Source of the DNA: Clostridium sp. CF012
Lineage (GTDB): Bacteria > Bacillota > Clostridia > Clostridiales > Clostridiaceae
Reading direction: 5' to 3'
NCBI RefSeq assembly: GCF_018861755.1
Contig: NZ_JAHLEF010000040.1
Location: 1 to 46,669, forward strand
DNA: 46,669 bases
Shown: piece after piece, positions 1-7,614 of the stretch
How the letters are laid out: each line of letters begins with the position of its first letter
Position numbering within the stretch: the first letter of the stretch is position 1
The notes under the pieces: model-generated
Told to the model about the DNA's origin: nothing
Seen by the model: only the letters and a program-made list of their open reading frames with translations
The model's database searches: none
Translations under genes and position numbers: made by a program

Positions 1-260
1 TAATGCTCATTTATCCACCTCTAATCTTTATTCCATTATACATAGAAAAACCCTATAGCGTAGGTTTTTTTAAATCGTCTACTCTATAGGGTACATTTTA
101 TAGCGAGTTTGAACTTTTTAGTATCTTTCAATAAATTTAGTTTAGAATTACTTAGCGAAGCGACTGCATTCCTAGCAATATATACTTTTCGTTATAGCAT
201 AATATAAGAAAAAACTCTTAATTTAAGATAATGTTATAATTAGCCATTATTCAATGTACC
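1..260. other. Leading intergenic stretch
   Basis: No coding region is supported here. A hairpin at about 46-72 (AAAAACC...GGTTTTTT around a short loop) followed by T residues looks like a rho-independent terminator on the plus strand, presumably for a gene to the left of the window. The rest is AT-rich with no structure I can name. Confidence 0.4.
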
Positions 261-289
261 TTGTTCTTAATATATTAAAATGATATACT
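261..289 (+). promoter_or_regulatory. Sigma-A-type promoter of the carboxypeptidase gene
   Basis: TTGTTC at 261-266 and TATACT at 284-289 are separated by 17 bases, a good vegetative promoter, 58 bases ahead of the start codon. No operator-like repeat is seen around it. Confidence 0.55.
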
Positions 290-346
290 AATTTTGTGTT
301 TATCAGTAGATAAATATAAAATCTAACGTAAATGGAGAGATGAAAA

Positions 347-1606
347 TTGAAAAAAATAAATAGACTTTTATTATTTGCACTAGTATTTACACAGATTTTT
401 TCTACATCTGTTTTTGCTGCTGTGAAACCACTAGACTTAATTGGTAAAGCTGCTATTTCTGTAGATATGGATACTAATGAAATTATTTACACTAAAAGCA
501 TTGATGATACGATGTACCCTGCAAGTATTACTAAGCTTATCACAGCCTTGCTACTTGCTGAAAATAAGAAATCAACTGAAAATTTGACTTATACAAAAAC
601 TGCAAAAGCACAACCACCTTATTCCTATAACCTAAATATTCATCCTATAGCAGTTGGTGATACTATGTCAGCTGATGACGTAATGGATGCACTTCTTCTC
701 TATTCTGGAAATGATATAGCATATATGATTTCAGATAATGTTGGGGGAAGTGAAACCGCTTTTGCTAAAATGATGAATGACAAAGCTGTGAAGTTAGGAA
801 TGAAAAATTCTCACTTTATAACTCCAAATGGCTTGGATGATAAAAATGATCAACATTTTACAACCGCTTATGACTTAGCTATCTTAGGTAGAGCTGCATA
901 CAAAAACGCTAGAGTACGGGAATCTATGGCTAAAAAAACTAGCGCAGTAAAATCTACTAATGGCCCTGAAGCTATCGTTGTAAATAGAAATAAACTCCTT
1001 GGGGTAGATGGTAACATAGGTGGTAAAACTGGCTATACGCTAAAGGCTGGAAGGTGCCTAGTTTCTATATATGAACGTAATGGTCGCCATATCATAGGAG
1101 TTGTTATGAATTCTGAGAACGACCCAAAAGATACAAAAGTCTTTGAAGATATGCAGAAATTAATTGATTGGAGTTATGCTGCAAAAAAAGAAGTACTTAT
1201 TAAAAAAAATACTGTAGTCAAAACAATTTCTGTACCCTATAAGGTTATTCCATTCATAGGACCAGAAAGAAAAATTAATATTCCATTAGAGTCAAAAGAA
1301 GATGTGACTTCTTATACTAATGAAGTAAAACCACAAACTATTGTTAAAGCTGAGGGGATAAATCCATGGAAGCTTAGCAAAGAGACCTCTGTTGGAACTT
1401 TAGATTATAAACAAAGAGATGCACAAAAAAGCTATAAGTTATATCCAATGATTTCAAAATCTGCCCTTATTAAAGACAATATAGTAATCTATGCTATAGC
1501 TTCTATTTTGCTACTTGTAGTTTTAGCTTTAATTGTATTATTAATTTCTTCAATTAGAAAACGTAAGAACCGTGGTGGTAGAAGTATGAGTTTTAGAAGG
1601 AGATAA
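347..1606 (+). CDS. D-alanyl-D-alanine carboxypeptidase (serine-type, DacA/PBP5 family)
   Basis: Removes the terminal D-Ala from peptidoglycan stem peptides outside the membrane. The start is TTG, with GGAGAG eight bases upstream; the ATG at 341 is in another frame and closes quickly. A signal peptide covers residues 1-25 (basic MKK, hydrophobic core, VFAA). The three penicillin-binding motifs are present: SITK near residue 60, SGN near 120 and KTG near 226. A PBP5-type C-terminal part follows, ending in a membrane helix (about 375-400) and a basic tail (SIRKRKNRGG), so the protein is anchored by a true helix. Length (419 aa) is normal for clostridial members. Several dac paralogues usually exist, so no symbol is given. 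The regulator behind it starts 3 bases after the stop and is probably cotranscribed. Confidence 0.93.
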   Translation: MKKINRLLLFALVFTQIFSTSVFAAVKPLDLIGKAAISVDMDTNEIIYTKSIDDTMYPASITKLITALLLAENKKSTENLTYTKTAKAQPPYSYNLNIHPIAVGDTMSADDVMDALLLYSGNDIAYMISDNVGGSETAFAKMMNDKAVKLGMKNSHFITPNGLDDKNDQHFTTAYDLAILGRAAYKNARVRESMAKKTSAVKSTNGPEAIVVNRNKLLGVDGNIGGKTGYTLKAGRCLVSIYERNGRHIIGVVMNSENDPKDTKVFEDMQKLIDWSYAAKKEVLIKKNTVVKTISVPYKVIPFIGPERKINIPLESKEDVTSYTNEVKPQTIVKAEGINPWKLSKETSVGTLDYKQRDAQKSYKLYPMISKSALIKDNIVIYAIASILLLVVLALIVLLISSIRKRKNRGGRSMSFRRR

Positions 1607-1609
1607 AAA

Positions 1610-1897
1610 ATGAATAAAGATTTTCAACAATATACAGAAATTGCAGAATTATTAAAAGCTCTTGCTCATCCTGTGCGAATATGTATTATAAGAGGGCTTA
1701 TGAACAAGGGGAGTTGCAACGTTAGCTATATGCAGGATTGCCTAAACCTCCCTCAATCCACCATTTCTCAACACCTTCAAAAGTTAAAAGCTTTAGGAAT
1801 TATCCAAGGTGAAAGAAATGGGCTACAAATTAATTATAAAATTTGTAATGAAACCATAGTAAACATAGTAAACGCAATGTTTCCTGATGAACCTTAG
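1610..1897 (+). CDS. ArsR/SmtB-family winged-helix regulator
   Basis: A 95-residue DNA-binding protein. An N-terminal helix (LLKALAHPVRICII) leads into the recognition region (LPQSTISQHLQKLKALGII, about 48-66) and a beta wing with GERNGLQINYKI. This is the compact ArsR layout. The classical ELCVCDL metal site is replaced by SCNVSYMQDC, so metal sensing is possible through the two cysteines but not shown. AGAAGGAGAT lies just ahead of the ATG, inside the end of the carboxypeptidase gene, which supports translational coupling. The target is unknown; no operator was recognised upstream of the pair. A strong terminator follows. Confidence 0.88.
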   Translation: MNKDFQQYTEIAELLKALAHPVRICIIRGLMNKGSCNVSYMQDCLNLPQSTISQHLQKLKALGIIQGERNGLQINYKICNETIVNIVNAMFPDEP

Positions 1898-1909
1898 TTC
1901 AAATTTATC

Positions 1910-1951
1910 AAAAGGCACGTAGTACTAAAAAATTAGTACTGCGTGCCTTTT
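1910..1951 (+). terminator. Rho-independent terminator after the ArsR gene
   Basis: Arms AAAAGGCACGTAGTACTA and TAGTACTGCGTGCCTTTT flank a short A-rich loop, with only one interruption, and the right arm ends in T residues. A second perfect 11-bp hairpin (1951-1961 with 1976-1986) follows directly; it has no T-run and its role is unclear. Confidence 0.85.
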
Positions 1952-2177
1952 CTCATAGTATTCTAAAACAAAAGTATACTATGAGAAAAAGAACTACATT
2001 GGGGGGTACTAAACAACACTATAATATTTATCAGTTTCTTTTCAATGGTTTTTATTTATTTCACTTATGCTATGTATAAGATATCTAGAAACTAATTAAT
2101 AGCTTACAGCTGTATACCTAAACTATTTTTACTCCAATTTACTTCAAAAAATATATTCGTGAATGAAATCATGTAGA

Positions 2178-2424
2178 AGTATGAAATTTCTCTGGAGTGA
2201 ATTGCAATAAGAAACGACGAAACTATTGAAATTCCATTTAGAAATTCTTCTTTTGCGAATATAAAATTCTCGTAAGCTTGCACAGGACGTGCAAGCTAGC
2301 GAACCTTAGGCAGGACGCCGAATGTGAGCGTTAGAGAATATTATATGAGCAAAAGATTAGAATTTCTAAATGGAATTTCTAGTTTTTAGTTCTTTTGCAA
2401 GGCACGCAAGAGAACTTTCATACT
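2178..2424. repeat. Large nested inverted repeat (MITE- or structured-RNA-like element)
   Basis: A nearly 250-base stretch folds back on itself. The outer arms are 2178-2193 and 2409-2424 (15 of 16 match). The inner arms 2228-2248 and 2359-2379 match perfectly over 21 bp and continue inward with TCTTTTGC/GCAAAAGA. In the middle is a GC-richer core with a perfect 8-bp hairpin (2276-2283 with 2289-2296) whose loop reads AGGAC, then a second short stem, GGC/GCC, around another AGGAC. The right outer arm overlaps the last codons of the permease gene. I see no coding capacity. It could be a mobile miniature element, a structured RNA, or a bulky transcription barrier. Confidence 0.7.
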
Positions 2425-3314
2425 CCCTTGAGTTTTCTAAAATTGAATTTCCCATCTAAACTAACTAAGGTTACCCCCATTATTATGACTATGCACCCTA
2501 CTACTTGCCAAATCGTTACAACTTCATGGAGTATTACTCCAGCAGCAATTAAACTCATAATAGGTTGTAAATTTATATATGTAGTAATGACAGTTGCTCC
2601 AAGATCTTTTAGACAATGCACATACATTACATATCCAATGCAAGAGCAAAAAATAGATAAAAACAGTAAATTAAGTACAACTTTTGTAGATGGAATTTGT
2701 AGTGGGCTAAAAAACAGTGAAGGACTTAGAAACAATGATCCCCACATGATTTGATAAGTAGTTATAGTAATAACTTTATAAGTTCCTTTAAAGCTACTAC
2801 AAACCATATTATAAATAATCCAAGAAAATACTGCTCCCAGTGCCATCAAATCTCCTACATTCCCTTTTGATAATAAACTTGCGCTACCCTTGGATACAAT
2901 TATTATAATAATTCCAACTAAGCTTAAGGTAGCACCAAATATTTTTCCGTAGGTTAGTTTTTCTTTATAAATTATTCGTTGAGAGAATATAGTAAATACT
3001 GGTATAGTCGCAATTAAAATTGCCACATTTGACGCAGAGGTGTATGCTACAGAATAGTTTTCAAAGACAAAATATACTGCTACTCCAAAAAGTCCGCCCA
3101 GTGCAAATTTGACTTTGTCCACTTTTAGAACTTTTTCTTCAGGAAATTTTACTTTTAATATTATGAATAAAAATATTGAGGCTAACATAAATCTATAAAA
3201 TGCTGATAATGTTGGACTTACCTCTTCTGATACAACCTTTATGCTTAAATAAGATAAGCTCCATATAAACATTAAGATTATTGCCATTACATGAGAAATT
3301 CTTTTGTTTGTCAA
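2418..3314 (-). CDS. EamA/DMT-superfamily permease
   Basis: A ten-helix drug/metabolite transporter of 298 residues with the two EamA repeats (about 5-135 and 150-285). Typical signatures are the initial helix with SLSYLSIKVV, the first-repeat end (SNVAILIATIPVFTIFSQRI) and the second-repeat motif GAVFSWIIYNMV. The substrate cannot be told from sequence. The start is TTG with AAGGAG about eight bases upstream. The gene is alone on the minus strand; its stop codon lies inside the outer arm of the long inverted repeat, so that element may act as its 3' end. Confidence 0.88.
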   Translation of the reverse strand: MTNKRISHVMAIILMFIWSLSYLSIKVVSEEVSPTLSAFYRFMLASIFLFIILKVKFPEEKVLKVDKVKFALGGLFGVAVYFVFENYSVAYTSASNVAILIATIPVFTIFSQRIIYKEKLTYGKIFGATLSLVGIIIIIVSKGSASLLSKGNVGDLMALGAVFSWIIYNMVCSSFKGTYKVITITTYQIMWGSLFLSPSLFFSPLQIPSTKVVLNLLFLSIFCSCIGYVMYVHCLKDLGATVITTYINLQPIMSLIAAGVILHEVVTIWQVVGCIVIIMGVTLVSLDGKFNFRKLKGV

Positions 3315-3640
3315 TATATCACTCTCCTTATTTTTTCTTTACTGCGCACAAAAACAAACAACAAGCCTTTATGCAAATCTATTCTGACTTGTCATTTACT
3401 TTCATATACCTAGCATTATTATATCTTAGAATTTCCCAAAATTACACTTTAATTTTATTTTCTCGAGCTAATATAATATATTAAAATACGTTTTTTGCAA
3501 TTTTATCATTGTCAATATTTCATTTTTAGAGTATTATAGTATAGTATTGAAATATAAACTGTTGTTTATGAAAATATCAACTTCACTAAACTTCATTTTA
3601 CTGATTTTAATTTATGTACTAACCATATGGAGGTGCCAAT
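3315..3640. other. Divergent intergenic region
   Basis: Carries the start signals of the permease (minus) and of the P-loop protein (plus). Apart from the promoter described separately I see no repeat, riboswitch or small gene. Confidence 0.4.
3509..3537 (+). promoter_or_regulatory. Probable promoter of the PEPCK-like gene
   Basis: TTGTCA (3509-3514), 17 bases, then TATTAT (3532-3537). It lies about 100 bases ahead of the TTG start, leaving an untranslated leader with no obvious structure. Confidence 0.45.
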
Positions 3641-5383
3641 TTGAAAAAAGAATTTTCTCTAAGTAACGATAATGTATTGATAAATTTCACGGCAAAATAC
3701 TGTAATAGTCCTGAAAAATTATTGGAAAGTAATGGTTTTAGAAGGGTTTTTAACGCTTATCTTAAGAAAATAAAGAAGAAAAATTCAAATATCTATAAAT
3801 ATTTAATCCAAAATGCTCAAATAGAAAATGAGGATTTAGATGTTTTCATGATACATTTATTTAAACTTTTATCTATATTAAATGTAAATGAAATTATAAA
3901 TTTAAATACTAAATATAGCTCTTTTATAAATAGTAAGGATATTTTTATTGATTTTATTGAAGATTTTTATGGGTTTTGGAGAAAACTTGAAAGATACACT
4001 GTAATTCAAAACAATAAAATTAATGATGGCTTAGAAAAAACAAGCTTTATTGAAGCTAACAATGATTTTTCCATGCTTATACTTAATTTATACAGAAAAA
4101 TTGAGGAGAATGTAGTTGGTCATAAACCTATGGTTTACAGACAACTCCCTGCTGGTGGCAATGCTGGTCTTATTGTTAATAATGCACATTGGCCTATACC
4201 CTCTGGATATGAAAAATTAAAGGACGTTCCCTTTATTGAATCAATAATGCTGGATTTACCTTATATAAGCTACCCTAAAAGAAACACTCGTGATGGTATT
4301 TTTGATGAATGTTTTGAAAACCCACTAGAGCATTGTACACTAAGCACTGACCATTGGTTTTGTTATCCTGCTAAAGTAGGCTCACTACTTGCCTTCATTT
4401 ATGTTCACAGAGATTTTATGGCGCATGCAATAACTCTATGTAACCTATTTGAAATGGCAAGAGAAAAAGAATACAGGGGCATAAAACCGGATATAGTTTT
4501 TGTTTTTGGAGCTAAAGATTCCTCTCCTAAAGTCAAAACAGTATTTTATGACGATTCAGAAAATGATATTATGCTTGGATATATAAGTTATGGTGAAGAA
4601 ATTGATTACTTCGGATATGTAAAAAAGATGACCTTAACGCTTCATAACTTGATAATGATTAAACGAGGTTATTTACCGATACACGGTGCCATGGTAAACG
4701 TGGTTATGAATAATGGTAAAAGTGCAAATGTTGTTATTATGGGGGATAGTGGTGCAGGTAAATCTGAATGCTTAGAAGCCTTTAGGAGTTTAAGTGAAGA
4801 TTACGTAAGTGACATGACCATTGTCTTTGATGACATGGGTGTTGTAACCATGAACGCCGGTGAAAAACCCTTAGGTTTTGGAACAGAAATTGGTGCTTTC
4901 GTAAGACTAGATGATTTAGATGCTGGTTATGCTTTTAAAGAAATTGATAGAAGTATTTTTATGAATCCTGATAAAATTAATGCAAGACTTGTTATGCCTG
5001 TAGCAAGCTATAAAGATATTATTAAGGGCTACCCTATAGATTTATTTCTCTACGCAAACAATTACGAGGAGGTAGTACCTGGCAATGAAGAAATCAATTT
5101 CTTTGCAAATCCACTGGACGCCATTGATGTTTGCAAAAAAGGAGCAAGAATGGCAAAAGGTACAACTACTGAACTCGGTCTCGTAACCTCTTATTTTGCA
5201 AATCCCTTTGGTCCTCTTCAAAAACAAGAACTAGTGGATGTACTTATAGATCAATATTTTGAGGAATTCTTCAAAACAGGAGTAAAAGTTGGACAAATTA
5301 GAACTTCCTTAGGTATAAAGGGTCAGGAAAAAGATGGTCCTAAAAAAGCAGCTAAAAAATTATTTGAATTAATTATAAAATAA
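3641..5383 (+). CDS. PEP-carboxykinase/HPr-kinase-like P-loop protein
   Basis: A 580-residue cytoplasmic protein of uncertain function. The best landmark is a kinase-1a loop, MGDSGAGKSE, near residue 368, preceded by a strand (ANVVI) and followed by an acidic segment (VFDDMGVV). That arrangement is characteristic of the PEPCK/HPr kinase fold. An N-terminal helical region (1-150) and a central domain with cysteines and histidines precede it. Without the full set of PEPCK substrate residues I would not call it a carboxykinase. The start is TTG behind GGAGGTG. It stands alone, with its own promoter and a strong terminator. Confidence 0.6.
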   Translation: MKKEFSLSNDNVLINFTAKYCNSPEKLLESNGFRRVFNAYLKKIKKKNSNIYKYLIQNAQIENEDLDVFMIHLFKLLSILNVNEIINLNTKYSSFINSKDIFIDFIEDFYGFWRKLERYTVIQNNKINDGLEKTSFIEANNDFSMLILNLYRKIEENVVGHKPMVYRQLPAGGNAGLIVNNAHWPIPSGYEKLKDVPFIESIMLDLPYISYPKRNTRDGIFDECFENPLEHCTLSTDHWFCYPAKVGSLLAFIYVHRDFMAHAITLCNLFEMAREKEYRGIKPDIVFVFGAKDSSPKVKTVFYDDSENDIMLGYISYGEEIDYFGYVKKMTLTLHNLIMIKRGYLPIHGAMVNVVMNNGKSANVVIMGDSGAGKSECLEAFRSLSEDYVSDMTIVFDDMGVVTMNAGEKPLGFGTEIGAFVRLDDLDAGYAFKEIDRSIFMNPDKINARLVMPVASYKDIIKGYPIDLFLYANNYEEVVPGNEEINFFANPLDAIDVCKKGARMAKGTTTELGLVTSYFANPFGPLQKQELVDVLIDQYFEEFFKTGVKVGQIRTSLGIKGQEKDGPKKAAKKLFELIIK

Positions 5384-5388
5384 AAGAA

Positions 5389-5460
5389 TCATATATTGAA
5401 CAGAAGGAATAGTCGCAAGTAATTCTAAGACTATTCCTTCTACCCAATATACGATTTTTT
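5389..5460. terminator. Bidirectional terminator between convergent genes
   Basis: Perfect 12-bp arms GAAGGAATAGTC (5403-5414) and GACTATTCCTTC (5429-5440) are extended outward by further pairing and followed by a T-run at 5454. It serves the P-loop gene and, read on the other strand, can serve topoisomerase III. Confidence 0.8.
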
Positions 5461-5494
5461 TATATTTTACCAATATTTGTATTAATAATAGAAA

Positions 5495-7501
5495 CTACTC
5501 CGCTCCTGTATGAGGATTTTTGTAAAATGAACTTACAGCATCAAAATTGTTTTTAAGCCTTAAGGCATTGTTTAGTTTAAGTACTCTATCAGTATTTTTA
5601 ATAATATAATTCTCAAGCTTATCCATGTATAAATTCCCTGCTATTTCATTTTGGGTAACCATGGTTAACCCCTTTTCCCAACTAGCTGTTAATTCTGGAT
5701 TTAATAAGGTTGGTATAGAATTTTTTACCACATCATAAATAATTTCCCCAAGGAGCGCAGGCATAACTACCTGAGTTTTATTATTAGATTTAATATATCC
5801 TATTTTTTCAAGTTTTGTTAAAATTCCTGACCGCGTAGCACTTGTACCAATTCCAGAGCCTTTGATATGCTCTCTTAGCTCTTCATCTTCAATAAGTTTA
5901 CCTGCATTTTCCATAGCTATAATTATTGAACCTGTGGTAAATCTTTTAGGAGGAGAAGTTTTGCCTTCTTTTACAATTAAGTCTTCTAAATTCACACTTT
6001 GACCTTTTTTCAAAGTACTTAAAAATTTCATATTCACGTTCTCACTATCATTAGTGTCATTATCAGGTTTCAAAACCTCCAAATAACCCAGTTCAATACA
6101 AACCTTGTCTGATGTGAAAAACCTTTCTTTGTTGATCTTGGTTATAACAGAAACCTTGCTATAAACAGCAGGTGGATAAAATATTGCAAGGAACCGTCGT
6201 AGCACTAAATTATAGATTTTCTTTTCTATATCTTTTAACGCCATATAGCTTTGAAGACCTTCCCCTGTTGGAATAATAGCATAGTGATCTGTGATTTTGC
6301 TATCATCAACATATTTTGTTTTAGCTATATTACTGTACCACTTTTTATCTAGGATATTTCCAGCTATATTTTTTATTTCTTCATCTGCCTTAAAATTTAT
6401 TAGTTTTTGAATGTTTTTATTTATTTCCTTTGCCACAGCTGTAGATAATACCCTAGCATCTGTTCTTGGGTATGTAAGCATTTTCTTCTCATATAGAGCT
6501 TGAATGTGACTAAGTGTCTGTTCTGGGTTTATTTTAAACTTTTTAGAACACTCATTTTGTATTTCTGCTAAATTAAAGAGTAGAGGAGCATTCTTATTTT
6601 CTTTCTTCTTGGTAACATTCTCAACTACAACTTTACCATCTAGACTAGCATCACGAAGTTCGCCTATTAACTTCTCTGCCATTTCTTGTTTTTTAAATCC
6701 ACCCTCATTATATAGAAGTGGTGAGTCAAAATATTCTGAGCCTTCTACCGCTTTCCATTCTCCCTCGTAAACAGACCCTTCATCTACCTTAAAACTTCCT
6801 ATAATTTTATAAAAAGGAGTAACAATAAACTCTCTAACTTCTCTTTCCCTTTGAACCACCATTCCAAGCACACAAGACATTACGCGTCCCACTGCAATAA
6901 CTATATAATTTTTCCCTAGATAATTACTTACAGTTTTTCCATATACTAAACTTAGAAGCCTTGAAAAATTAATTCCCATTAGGTAATCTTCTTTTGCTCT
7001 TAAATAAGCAGCTTCAGATAGTGTATCATACTCTTTCAAATCCTTTGCTTCTTTTACACCGCGAATAATTTCCTCTTCCGTTTGTGAATCTATCCAAACT
7101 CTCCGTTTTTGTTTATTAGGACTCCCAGCCAAATCATCAACCAGTCTATATATGTACTCTCCTTCTCTCCCAGAGTCTGTACAAACATAAATCCTATCAA
7201 TATCTTCGCGGAGTAGTTGGTTCTTAACTATATTAAATTGTTTTTTTACTCCATCTATAACTTCATATTTATATTTTTTAGGTAAAAATGGCAAGGTATC
7301 TAAAGACCATTTTTTCAATTTTACATCATATTTTTCTGGATAACTCATAGTAACTAGATGTCCCACACACCATGTAACAACAGCTTTATCAGATTCTATA
7401 AATCCATCCGATTTTCTCCCATTTATTTTTAAGGCTTTAGCAAACTCTGCAGCAACACTTGGTTTTTCTGTAATAAATAATGCCTTACTGATATGTACCA
7501 C
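5495..7501 (-). CDS. topB: DNA topoisomerase III (type IA)
   Basis: Relaxes and decatenates DNA by breaking one strand. The N-terminal Toprim domain has TEKPSVA (about 11-17) and the metal triad in DSGREGEYIY (about 109-118). The catalytic tyrosine sits in TYPRTDAR near residue 345. The late domain has the usual SGIGTSATR signature. Length (668 aa) fits bacterial TopB without long zinc-finger extensions. The start is GTG with GGAAAG close upstream, so a slightly different start is possible. It is the last gene of a minus-strand set with the YhaO- and YhaN-like genes, separated from them by 113 bases; a joint role in repair is an inference from order only. Confidence 0.92.
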   Translation of the reverse strand: MVHISKALFITEKPSVAAEFAKALKINGRKSDGFIESDKAVVTWCVGHLVTMSYPEKYDVKLKKWSLDTLPFLPKKYKYEVIDGVKKQFNIVKNQLLREDIDRIYVCTDSGREGEYIYRLVDDLAGSPNKQKRRVWIDSQTEEEIIRGVKEAKDLKEYDTLSEAAYLRAKEDYLMGINFSRLLSLVYGKTVSNYLGKNYIVIAVGRVMSCVLGMVVQREREVREFIVTPFYKIIGSFKVDEGSVYEGEWKAVEGSEYFDSPLLYNEGGFKKQEMAEKLIGELRDASLDGKVVVENVTKKKENKNAPLLFNLAEIQNECSKKFKINPEQTLSHIQALYEKKMLTYPRTDARVLSTAVAKEINKNIQKLINFKADEEIKNIAGNILDKKWYSNIAKTKYVDDSKITDHYAIIPTGEGLQSYMALKDIEKKIYNLVLRRFLAIFYPPAVYSKVSVITKINKERFFTSDKVCIELGYLEVLKPDNDTNDSENVNMKFLSTLKKGQSVNLEDLIVKEGKTSPPKRFTTGSIIIAMENAGKLIEDEELREHIKGSGIGTSATRSGILTKLEKIGYIKSNNKTQVVMPALLGEIIYDVVKNSIPTLLNPELTASWEKGLTMVTQNEIAGNLYMDKLENYIIKNTDRVLKLNNALRLKNNFDAVSSFYKNPHTGAE

Positions 7502-7614
7502 TTCACTTTCCGTTTAATTACATAATAGTCTCTGTCTAAAATGTCGTTGTTAATCCTTTAAAAATTAATTATACCATTATCTATACAACTATTTCAAAAG
7601 AAATTAAATGTGTC

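Noticed and set aside
2395-2754. Plus-strand open frame of 119 codons over the permease gene
   Set aside because: Shadow of the minus-strand EamA gene; no ribosome binding site and no protein-like pattern.
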